Positions 1 to 5,441 of a DNA stretch of 5,441 nucleotides are shown here, in pieces. Both the position numbers and the translations under genes were made by a program. This DNA is from Panacagrimonas sp. (GTDB lineage: Bacteria; Pseudomonadota; Gammaproteobacteria; Nevskiales; Nevskiaceae), in assembly GCA_021773655.1 (NCBI GenBank), contig JAJFJX010000215.1:1-5441 (forward strand). Direction: 5' to 3'. The notes beneath the pieces are model-generated. The model made no database searches. It was given only the letters and a program-made list of their open reading frames with translations, and was not told the origin of the DNA. The stretch's first letter is position 1. The number at the start of each line of letters is the position of its first letter.

Positions 1-309
1 GTCGATGCGCTCCACTGAAAGCTGCACCTCACGCAAGGCCGCCAGCATGCCGGGCTCAGCGCTGCCACCGTGGGCCTGCCGGGCGAGCAGCCCGCCATGC
101 ACCGCCGCTGCCTGCGCGCCGTATTCGCACAGGTGCAAGGCGGCGAGCTGGCGGCCGCCACGCAGCGGATTGAGCGGGTCGCGATGACTGTTGGTCGCAC
201 AGCGCACGGATCGCTCATCCCAGCTCAGAATGGTGTCGAGCAGACACATGCGCTGCGCATGCGGAATCAGCTCGCGCACGCTGACCATGCCTGCGATCTC
301 GGGACTCAT
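1..309 (-). CDS. Hotdog-fold 3-hydroxyacyl-ACP dehydratase (ApeP-like), 3' end outside window
   Basis: From the ATG at 309 an uninterrupted frame of 103 codons reaches the left edge with no stop, so the C-terminus is missing. The protein shows the pattern of ApeP-like FabZ-family dehydratases: VRELIPHAQRMCLLD near the N-terminus (11-25, His17), SHRDPLNPLRGGRQLAALH (41-59), then CEYGAQAAAVHGGLL (61-75), where Glu62 and the EY-A-Q pattern are characteristic. Relatives are about 140-160 residues, so roughly 40-55 residues lie outside. The start codon overlaps the chain-length-factor stop as ATGA, with a GGAG at 323-320 ten bases upstream. With the FabZ-like protein encoded at 3226-3525 it would supply the second subunit of a dehydratase heterodimer (ApeI:ApeP type). 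The gene had no entry of its own among long frames because it runs off the edge; I translated it directly. Confidence 0.88.
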   Translation of the reverse strand, partial: MSPEIAGMVSVRELIPHAQRMCLLDTILSWDERSVRCATNSHRDPLNPLRGGRQLAALHLCEYGAQAAAVHGGLLARQAHGGSAEPGMLAALREVQLSVERID

Positions 310-1097
310 GGCGCCTGCAGCTCCAGCTGCAGTCCATGACCGCCAGCGCCGTCGAGCAGCACCGTTGCGGATTCGCGGCGCGCCAGATGAACCAGCAGGG
401 GCAGTGCGCGAGCCGCCGGATTGCTCCGACGCAGTTCCTCCAGGGCCGGCTCTTCCAAGCGGGTTTCTGCGACCCGCGCGAGGGTCTGAACGTGCAGGGC
501 CGCGAGCGAACCCGGATGGCGGCGTGGCGTCAGGATCAGCGCAAACGCCGCGGTCTGATCGATGCCGCAACCGGCCAGCAAGGTCTCTGGCGGTCGCACG
601 TCGAAGGCCACCAGCAGGCAGTCGCGATTCTCCGCCTGCACCAGGGCACCTGCTTCCAGCAGGCCTGCGGCGAAACTCGCATGTCGGGCGGACAGGCTCG
701 TCGACGTCAGCTTGGCGCCAGCGGCGATGCTCCAGTACCCGGCCGCCGAGTTGTGGACCGAATTGTGGAAGTCCGTTGGCGACACCACGCGCTGCGGCTG
801 CGCCAGCGCCAGACACAGCCGATGCACGATGTGGGTGTCGCCGTCGGAAGATGCAAACACGGTGGCCAGGTCATCCGGCTGGAGGGTGCTGGCGCTCAAC
901 GCGTCCTCTGCCACCGCAAACGCGAGGCGAACTGCCAGCGGCGAGCGGCGACGCTCATTGGCGGGCAATCTTTGCGGCGGATGCGAGGGCATTTGAGTCG
1001 GGACGTACGCGCGCTCGCCGCGCAGCACCGGCTGCGACTGCGCCCAGCCTTCGAGTCCTGGCGCGCAACAGCCCACGGATTCGATGTACATGCTCAT
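306..1097 (-). CDS. Beta-ketoacyl synthase-like chain length factor (ApeC-like, catalytically inactive)
   Basis: The 263-residue product resembles the N-terminal half of a condensing enzyme (Pfam Ketoacyl-synt_2 type). FHNSVHNSAAGYWSIAAG (110-127) matches the KS strand and loop before the nucleophile, but the position where KS has Cys reads TSTSLSARHASFAAGL (131-146), with no Cys. The C-terminal half carrying the two catalytic His residues is absent, which is normal for this short family. It therefore should not condense by itself but pair with the KS encoded just upstream and set or support chain length. The start is uncertain. ATG 1097 has GAGG nine bases upstream. ATG 1091 would give MYIESVG, close to the usual N-terminus. 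ATG 1112 overlaps the KS stop as ATGA but lacks a Shine-Dalgarno. The 3' end overlaps the next gene by ATGA. The open frame further upstream, to 1850, is shadow of the KS gene. Confidence 0.9.
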   Translation of the reverse strand: MSMYIESVGCCAPGLEGWAQSQPVLRGERAYVPTQMPSHPPQRLPANERRRSPLAVRLAFAVAEDALSASTLQPDDLATVFASSDGDTHIVHRLCLALAQPQRVVSPTDFHNSVHNSAAGYWSIAAGAKLTSTSLSARHASFAAGLLEAGALVQAENRDCLLVAFDVRPPETLLAGCGIDQTAAFALILTPRRHPGSLAALHVQTLARVAETRLEEPALEELRRSNPAARALPLLVHLARRESATVLLDGAGGHGLQLELQAP

Positions 1098-1106
1098 TCC
1101 GGGTCG

Positions 1107-1110
1107 CCTC
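1107..1110 (-). promoter_or_regulatory. Shine-Dalgarno GAGG for the chain length factor gene
   Basis: GAGG lies on the minus strand nine bases before the ATG at 1097 and overlaps the KS stop codon (ATGAGG). A ribosome terminating the KS gene would sit on this site, consistent with coupled, roughly matched synthesis of the two PKS subunits. It favours ATG 1097 over the ATG at 1112. Confidence 0.45.
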
Positions 1111-2290
1111 ATCGCTGCATGCCGAACAGCAGGCTGCAATTGCTGCCACCGAAGCCGAACGAATTGGAGATCAGGTTCGGGACGTGAGCGTCGCGGTTTT
1201 CCATCAGGATCGCGCCGCGAATCTGCGCATCGCGCTGACGCGTGTTCAGGCTGCGTGGCAGCAGGTCGTTTTCGATCACCAGCAGGCTGATCGAGGCCTC
1301 GACGATGCCGGCGGCGCCGAGCGTGTGGCCGGTCCAGCCCTTGGTCGAGCTGCAAGGCGTACCGGTGCCGAGCAGCTCGCACACCGCCTTGTCCTCGGCC
1401 AGATCGTTGGACTGCGTGCCGGTGCCATGCAGGTTGACGTAACCGATGTCGGCCGCCTCGAGCCCCGCACGGTGCATCGCGGCACTCATCGCGGCGAGCG
1501 CGCCCCGACCTGCGGGATCCGGCGTGGACATGTGATGGGCATCGCTGCTCTCGCCGTAGCCCAGCAATGCCACACCGGGCGCATTCGAATATTCGACGAT
1601 GGCGAAGCCCGCTGCTTCGCCGATGGAGATGCCCTTGCGTTGTGCATCCGCGGGCCGGCAGATTTCGGCGGACAGCAGTTGCAGCGCGTTGAAGCCGTAC
1701 AGTGTGGTCAGGCACAGGCTGTCGACGCCGCCGACCACCGCGGCGTCGCACAAACCGCATTGCAGCGCACGACAGGCCGAAGCGAAGGCCTTGGCGCTGG
1801 ACGAACAGGCCGTGGACGTGACGTGTGCGATGCCCTCGAGACGCAGGCAACGGCGCACGAAGTCTCCGCAGGAATAGATGTTCTGAGTCCTGCCGAAGTC
1901 GAAACTCGCCGGAAGGTCACCGCCACCCTCGCGATCACGCGCCTGGTAGGCCAGCTCGGTCTGATGAATTCCCGAGGTGCTGGTGCCCAGGAATACACCC
2001 ACACGGTGTGCTCCATGACGCCGCCGTAATTGCTCCACCGACTGGATGAATCCGTCCTGCTGCAGGGCGAGCAACGCCAGCCGGTTGTTGCGACAGTCCC
2101 AGTCGGCAAACTCGCCACTGATCGGCGTTGCCAGCCCTGAAACCTGGCCGAGCCAGGTCGCCAGACCGCAAGTTTCGAAAGACACCTGGCTCAGGCCGGT
2201 GCGTTGCATGCGCAAGGCCGCCAGATGAGCCGCCCTGCCCGCGCCCAGCGCGGACGTCAGCGTGTAGTCAGTGATCCGCAGCGGTTTCAT
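1109..2290 (-). CDS. Beta-ketoacyl-ACP synthase, elongating KS of APE type II PKS (ApeO-like)
   Basis: This 393-residue thiolase-fold condensing enzyme joins malonyl-ACP to the growing chain by decarboxylative Claisen condensation. The catalytic triad is complete: Cys162 in TSTACSSS, His288 in NLHGTGTQSND and His322 in KGWTGHTLGAAG. The C-terminal NSFGFGGSNCSLLF is the usual KAS I/II glycine-rich end. The open frame extends upstream to 2461, but MKPLRITDYTLTSALG at 2290 is a normal N-terminus for APE-type KS proteins, and the 57 residues before it are antisense-like shadow of the acyltransferase gene. No good Shine-Dalgarno precedes the ATG; the 23-base overlap with the acyltransferase suggests coupled translation. 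The adjacent Cys-less KS homologue at 306-1097 is its probable partner in a KS:CLF heterodimer like ApeO:ApeC. A FabF-like housekeeping role is unlikely, given that all the neighbours are pigment genes. Confidence 0.94.
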   Translation of the reverse strand: MKPLRITDYTLTSALGAGRAAHLAALRMQRTGLSQVSFETCGLATWLGQVSGLATPISGEFADWDCRNNRLALLALQQDGFIQSVEQLRRRHGAHRVGVFLGTSTSGIHQTELAYQARDREGGGDLPASFDFGRTQNIYSCGDFVRRCLRLEGIAHVTSTACSSSAKAFASACRALQCGLCDAAVVGGVDSLCLTTLYGFNALQLLSAEICRPADAQRKGISIGEAAGFAIVEYSNAPGVALLGYGESSDAHHMSTPDPAGRGALAAMSAAMHRAGLEAADIGYVNLHGTGTQSNDLAEDKAVCELLGTGTPCSSTKGWTGHTLGAAGIVEASISLLVIENDLLPRSLNTRQRDAQIRGAILMENRDAHVPNLISNSFGFGGSNCSLLFGMQR

Positions 2291-3209
2291 CGGCCCAGAA
2301 ATCGTAGAAGTTGAACCAGTTGTAAGGCGCTGCCCGTACCTGCAGTTCAAGACGGTCTGCGTAGGCCTGGGCGTAAGCCTGAGCCGCAGCGCCGCGACTC
2401 GCCCGCGGCAGAACCACCCGCTCGGCCAGGTGCTCGAAGCGGATGCGGTAGCGATTGCCACCCTGGTAGATGCCGAAGGCCAGAATCACCGGCACCTGCA
2501 GCACGCTGGCCAGAATCCAGGGGTGCTCCGGCAGTTGCGCCGGGCGGTTCATGAACTGCACGCTCAGCGTGCGCTGTCCGCTGCGCACACGGTCAGCCAT
2601 CATGCCCAGCAGATGGCCTTGGTCGAGCGCCTGTTTGAGTGCCAGCGCCAAGGCAGGTCCGCGCTGCGCCGCGTCGATGACGCCGGCCGCGAGCCCCGGG
2701 TTCAGCGCTTCCAGCAGCGCGGTCGACATGGCGCCCTGGCGACGGTCGAGAACGATGCGGATCGGTAGCTGGCGCTCCTGGCAGCCGATCACGCGCATCA
2801 CCTCGAAGCTGCCGAAGTGCGACACCAGGACCAGCACACCGCGTCCATGCTGCATGGCCTGCGTCACCACGGCGTGCTGTTCGATCTGCACGGCAAAGTC
2901 CTGATGGCGGTCATCAAGCAGGAAGATGCGGTCGAGCAGCACCGCGGCGTAGCTGTACCAGTGACGCATGCGCTCGATCCAGCCCGGTTCACGCCCCAGC
3001 GCCTGACGCAGAAAGCGTCGCGACGCGTGCGCCGATTCACCACCGGTCATCAGGAAATACGCAACGATCGGAATCAGCAGAACGCGCATGGGTGCGCGAC
3101 CCAGTCTCAGCGCCAGCCAGAAACCCAGCCGCATCGTTCGCGCGGTGCTGCGCTCGGCATGGCCGTCCGCAATCGTGGTCAAGGCGATTCTCTGCAGGCT
3201 AGGGCGCAC
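2268..3209 (-). CDS. LpxL/HtrB-type lysophospholipid acyltransferase-family protein of APE cluster
   Basis: The 313-residue product belongs to the lauroyl/myristoyl (LpxL/HtrB) branch of the LPLAT superfamily. The catalytic HX4E motif is HFGSFE, with His131 and Glu136. A likely membrane-anchoring segment covers about residues 39-55 (APMRVLLIPIVAYFLMT). GMMADRV (202-208) and the C-terminal YNWFNFYDFW (296-305) are typical of the family copies found in APE clusters. The expected role is on the cytoplasmic face of the inner membrane, joining the aryl-polyene acyl chain to a lipid or saccharide acceptor; the acceptor is not known from sequence. The start is a GTG, 16 bases after the dehydratase stop, with only a weak GGCAG upstream. 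An internal ATG at 3134 would remove the ER-rich segment before the hydrophobic region that relatives appear to keep, so GTG is preferred. The 3' end overlaps the KS gene by 23 bases. Confidence 0.88.
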   Translation of the reverse strand: MRPSLQRIALTTIADGHAERSTARTMRLGFWLALRLGRAPMRVLLIPIVAYFLMTGGESAHASRRFLRQALGREPGWIERMRHWYSYAAVLLDRIFLLDDRHQDFAVQIEQHAVVTQAMQHGRGVLVLVSHFGSFEVMRVIGCQERQLPIRIVLDRRQGAMSTALLEALNPGLAAGVIDAAQRGPALALALKQALDQGHLLGMMADRVRSGQRTLSVQFMNRPAQLPEHPWILASVLQVPVILAFGIYQGGNRYRIRFEHLAERVVLPRASRGAAAQAYAQAYADRLELQVRAAPYNWFNFYDFWADETAADH

Positions 3210-3225
3210 CGCCGATCTGCCTGCA

Positions 3226-3525
3226 CTAGGTGCCCAGTTCCCAGCTACCCCGCGCCAGCACCTGCGCGTCGCGTTCGCAGCAGAAATCCAGGCGGGTGCC
3301 GTTCAGGTGCAGCACGATCTCGAAACGCTCGCCCGGCAGCAGCGGCTGCAGAAATTTCATCGCGTGCACCTGCTGCAGCCGCCAGTGGGGTCCGCGCCAT
3401 GCCTGCAGCGCATCCAGCACGCGTTCCATCAGCAGCACGCCCGGCACCACCGGGCGTCCGGGAAAGTGACCCGGCAGGCAGGGATGCGTGAGCACGATCT
3501 GCGCAGCGACGCGCTGCTCAGGCAA
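3226..3525 (-). CDS. Small FabZ-like hotdog 3-hydroxyacyl-ACP dehydratase (ApeI-like)
   Basis: The product is a single hotdog domain of about 99 residues. The segment LPGHFPGRPVVPGVLLMERV (18-37) is the FabZ active-site signature, with His20 and Glu34 in the catalytic positions, so a working dehydratase is expected. In APE synthesis it would remove water from the 3-hydroxyacyl-ACP after each ketoreduction. The frame is open up to an ATG at 3597, but residues before 3525 look like a shadow of the ligase tail. I prefer the TTG at 3525-3523: it immediately precedes PEQRVAAQIVL, where family similarity begins, and has a GGAG seven bases upstream. With this start the gene overlaps the ligase by 8 bases. 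The protein is short for the family. ApeI is known to pair with ApeP in a characterised APE system, and an ApeP-like gene lies at 1-309. The family is secure; the start is likely but not proven. Confidence 0.88.
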   Translation of the reverse strand: MPEQRVAAQIVLTHPCLPGHFPGRPVVPGVLLMERVLDALQAWRGPHWRLQQVHAMKFLQPLLPGERFEIVLHLNGTRLDFCCERDAQVLARGSWELGT

Positions 3526-4966
3526 GGCGACGCTCCAGTTCGGCCAGCAGGGCCGCGCGCGGCAGCTTGCCCACCGCATTGCGCGGAAGATCCGCAAGGC
3601 GGATCAGCGGACGTGGCAGAAACACCGGGTCGATCATCGATTCCAGTGCGCTGCGGATCTGTCTGGCGCTCAGGCGCGGTGCGACCACCAGCGCCGCGGG
3701 CCGAGCCTCGCGGCCCGCCTCCGGTTCCGGCACGAACACCACCGCGTCCTGCACGCCCGGAACTCGCAGCAGCGCGCGGGTCAGTTCGCCCAGCGATGAG
3801 CGCTTGCCGCCCACCTTGATCATGTCGGCGCTGCGACCGCGAAGATGGAACCTGCCGTCGCCCAGATCGTCCAGCACATCGGGCAGCAGCACCGGAGCGT
3901 CCAGGTGCTGACCCTGCACGGCGTCGGCGCCGTCGCGCCGGCTCAGTCTCATTCCGGGATACAACTGCCACACCGCGGTATCAACGGTGCGGCGCGAGGC
4001 CATGCTGCCGGCTTCGGTGCAGCCGTATATTTCTTGTACCGGTGCGCCCATGGCCCTTTCTGCAAGCGCTGCCAGTGCGGGCTCCAGCGGCGCGGTTGCC
4101 GAAATGATCAGATGCAGCGGCGCAAATGGCCGTGGGGCGGGAACGCAGGCGCGCAGATGAATCGGCGTGGTGATCAGCACTCGCGGCGCTGGCACCTGCG
4201 CCAGCGCCTCGCGCAGTTCCGCCGGGAAGAACGTGCGCCCGGCGTAGGCCGCGCAGCCTCCCGCCAGCGCCATCATCACCGTGGTCTCGAGTCCGTACAT
4301 GTGCTGCGGCGGAACCGTGGCCACGATGCTGGCGCCCGCCGCATCGGTGCCGATGAAGCGCTGCGCGGCCAGCTTGGCGGTCTCCACCAGCGTGCGCCAG
4401 GTCTTGGCGTGCGCCTGCGGCGCGCCGGTGCTGCCCGAGGTGAATACCAGCGCCGCGACATGCGTTTCCGGCAGCGTGGGATTCGTCCTGGACGGCGAAC
4501 CGCCAGGGGCAGCGTTATCACCCACCACGATCCGGATCAGTGCTTCGTGGCGCAGTTCACGGTCGACCACCGCGTAGCAGCCCGGGTAGGCATCCGCGAT
4601 CTCGCCGATGACGCTGTGTGCCTGACTGGGCGGCAGCAGATTGGTCTGACCGCGCAGGCATATGGCCGCAAACGCGATCATGAAGTGATAAAGGTCCTCG
4701 CAAAGGTTGAGTGCGTGAGACGCCTGCGGCAGGCGATCTGCCAGTGCATGGACGTCCCCGAGGTATTGCGCCTGGGTCACGCCGAGTGCCGCGCGCCACG
4801 CCAGGATGCGCTGCGGGAGATCCGGCTGAATCAGCGGCAGACGCCTGAAGCCGGCGAGTGGAGTCAGGGCGACTGGCGCGCTCGACCGCTCCGGCACGAC
4901 GCGCGGCACCGCCGCACGGAGCGCGGACGCGACAAAGGGCTCCAGTTCAAGGGTCGGCCTGCTCAT
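3518..4966 (-). CDS. AMP-binding aryl-acid ligase of APE biosynthesis (ApeH-like)
   Basis: This 482-residue ANL-superfamily enzyme should adenylate an aryl acid with ATP and pass it to an acyl carrier protein or CoA, giving the starter unit of the polyene. Visible motifs: the phosphate-binding loop TSGSTG (176-181), PPQHMYGLETT (219-229), YGCTEAG (314-320), GRSADMIKVGGKR (377-389) and the C-terminal catalytic lysine in LPRNAVGKLPRA (Lys467). The N-terminal stretch NLCEDLYHFMIAFAA followed by LRGQTNLLPPS (about 87-114) resembles APE-cluster ligases more than general acyl-CoA synthetases. The P-loop reads GAPQAHAK, with Gln184 where most relatives have the first Lys; Lys188 is kept. The ATG at 4966 overlaps the methyltransferase stop by one base (TGATG) and has no clear Shine-Dalgarno, which fits translational coupling. 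About 45 residues precede the recognisable domain. 4-hydroxybenzoate or 4-hydroxycinnamate as substrate is inferred from characterised APE systems. Confidence 0.93.
   Translation of the reverse strand: MSRPTLELEPFVASALRAAVPRVVPERSSAPVALTPLAGFRRLPLIQPDLPQRILAWRAALGVTQAQYLGDVHALADRLPQASHALNLCEDLYHFMIAFAAICLRGQTNLLPPSQAHSVIGEIADAYPGCYAVVDRELRHEALIRIVVGDNAAPGGSPSRTNPTLPETHVAALVFTSGSTGAPQAHAKTWRTLVETAKLAAQRFIGTDAAGASIVATVPPQHMYGLETTVMMALAGGCAAYAGRTFFPAELREALAQVPAPRVLITTPIHLRACVPAPRPFAPLHLIISATAPLEPALAALAERAMGAPVQEIYGCTEAGSMASRRTVDTAVWQLYPGMRLSRRDGADAVQGQHLDAPVLLPDVLDDLGDGRFHLRGRSADMIKVGGKRSSLGELTRALLRVPGVQDAVVFVPEPEAGREARPAALVVAPRLSARQIRSALESMIDPVFLPRPLIRLADLPRNAVGKLPRAALLAELERRLA
3533..3536 (-). 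promoter_or_regulatory. Shine-Dalgarno GGAG selecting the TTG start of the small dehydratase
   Basis: On the minus strand the sequence reads GGAG, seven bases, then TTG at 3525. Purine content and spacing suit a ribosome binding site. It lies inside the last codons of the ligase gene and is the main reason for choosing TTG over the distant upstream ATG at 3597. Confidence 0.6.
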
Positions 4967-5441
4967 CAGGGGCGCCGAACCAACGGACGCACGCCGCTGT
5001 ATTCACTGAACAGACCCAGCATGGCCTTGCGCCGTATCTGCTCGAAACCGGCGCACCGGAGTGCCGCAAGGATCGTCGCCGGCGGCACGCAGTGTTCGAT
5101 GGTGTCCCAGTGATAGCGCATCAGCGCCTGCGCGTCGCGCGAACCCTGCAAGCGTGTGAGCAAGGGCACCAGCGTACGCAGATAGAAGCGCAGCGCGTGA
5201 TATCCGAGGCCGGGCGGTGGACGGGTGATTTCCAGGATCAGCAGCTTCGCGCCCGGCCGCAGCACGCGCAGGAATTCGGCGAAAGTCGCATCCAGGTCAG
5301 AGACGTGTCGCAGTGCGTATCCCATCGTCAGCAGATCGAAACCGGCGTCCGGGAACGGCAGCAGTTCTGCACGGCCCGGCACCAACCTGCGCACGCCGGC
5401 GGCGCGCGCCATTTCGAGCATGCCGGGACTGGGGTCCAGCG
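4966..5441 (-). CDS. UbiE/COQ5-like class I SAM-dependent methyltransferase (5' end outside window)
   Basis: The reading frame runs off the right edge of the window and ends at a TGA at 4968-4966, leaving about 157 C-terminal residues. It begins inside the fold with LDPSPGMLEMAR, the acidic end of beta-strand 2 that binds the ribose of SAM in UbiE-like enzymes. LPFPDAGFDLLTMGYALRHV and RVLRPGAKLLILE follow, the usual middle motifs of the UbiE/COQ5 family. The glycine-rich SAM motif and roughly 70-90 N-terminal residues are missing because the window cuts them off. The first internal ATG (5421) lies after the beta-2 motif and cannot be the true start. The TGA shares one base with the ATG of the ligase gene. 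UbiE itself methylates quinone precursors, but this context points to methylation of the aryl head of an aryl polyene, as proposed for methyltransferases in other APE clusters. The family call is strong; the substrate is inferred. Confidence 0.9.
   Translation of the reverse strand, partial: LDPSPGMLEMARAAGVRRLVPGRAELLPFPDAGFDLLTMGYALRHVSDLDATFAEFLRVLRPGAKLLILEITRPPPGLGYHALRFYLRTLVPLLTRLQGSRDAQALMRYHWDTIEHCVPPATILAALRCAGFEQIRRKAMLGLFSEYSGVRPLVRRP

Noticed and set aside
1098..1850. Upstream extension of the chain length factor frame to 514 residues
   Set aside because: The added residues are an out-of-frame reading of the KS gene and resemble no protein. Family similarity begins only at about 1097.
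191..2029. Plus-strand open frame of 612 codons
   Set aside because: It lies antisense to the dehydratase, CLF and KS genes. It is rich in Arg, Ala, Pro and Gly with no recognisable domain, and high G+C makes stop codons rare on the opposite strand. The minus-strand products have clear catalytic motifs.
2291..2461. Upstream extension of the KS frame by 57 residues
   Set aside because: It lies wholly within the acyltransferase gene and is Ser/Thr/Arg-rich filler. The usual KS N-terminus begins at the ATG at 2290.
3210..3225. Possible promoter or terminator between dehydratase and acyltransferase genes
   Set aside because: The gap is only 16 bases, with no hairpin and T-run and no room for -35/-10 elements. 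It is an ordinary intra-operon spacer.
3429..3971. Minus-strand open frame of 180 codons overlapping the ligase tail
   Set aside because: It is Arg/Ser/Gly-rich with no domain, and is an out-of-frame shadow of the ligase gene in the same direction.
3845..5113. Plus-strand open frame of 422 codons
   Set aside because: It is antisense to the ligase and methyltransferase genes, has low-complexity Arg/Gly/His-rich content and shows no family motif. It is a codon-bias shadow.
1..5441. Mobile elements, CRISPR arrays, tRNA/rRNA genes or a hidden novel system
   Set aside because: Almost every base is used by the seven coding genes. I saw no spaced direct repeats, terminal inverted repeats, transposase motifs or RNA-gene signatures.

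Overview
The window is a solid block of minus-strand genes from a high-G+C bacterium. The protein families are those of an aryl polyene (APE) pigment gene cluster, the group that includes xanthomonadin. G+C richness, gene content and protein style suggest a gammaproteobacterium of the Xanthomonadales type, such as a Xanthomonadaceae or Rhodanobacteraceae member. That taxonomic call is inference; no marker gene is present. APE pigments are made by an uncommon type II polyketide synthase built from separate proteins that extend an aryl starter into a conjugated polyene.

In transcription order (right to left) the window holds: the 3' part of a UbiE-like SAM-dependent methyltransferase (4966-5441, cut by the window edge); an ApeH-like AMP-binding aryl-acid ligase (3518-4966); a very small FabZ-like hotdog dehydratase, ApeI-like, that probably starts at a TTG (3226-3525); an LpxL/HtrB-type acyltransferase starting at a GTG (2268-3209); a full beta-ketoacyl synthase with an intact Cys-His-His triad, ApeO-like (1109-2290); a short, Cys-less chain-length-factor homologue, ApeC-like (306-1097); and the 5' part of a second hotdog dehydratase, ApeP-like (1-309, cut by the window edge).

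The genes are packed tightly. Neighbours overlap by 1, 8, 23 and 4 bases, and the two remaining gaps are 16 and 11 bases. No room is left for promoters or terminators inside the window, so this is one translationally coupled operon whose ends lie outside it.

Proposed joint function, by analogy with characterised APE systems: the ligase activates an aryl acid (4-hydroxybenzoate or 4-hydroxycinnamate type) and loads it on an acyl carrier protein. The KS:CLF pair extends it with malonyl units. A ketoreductase outside the window reduces each keto group and the two hotdog proteins dehydrate it to a trans double bond. The methyltransferase decorates the aryl head, and the acyltransferase attaches the polyene to a membrane lipid. 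Acyl carrier proteins, ketoreductase, thioesterase and export proteins are not in this window and should lie on either side. Long open frames on the plus strand are high-G+C shadows of these genes.
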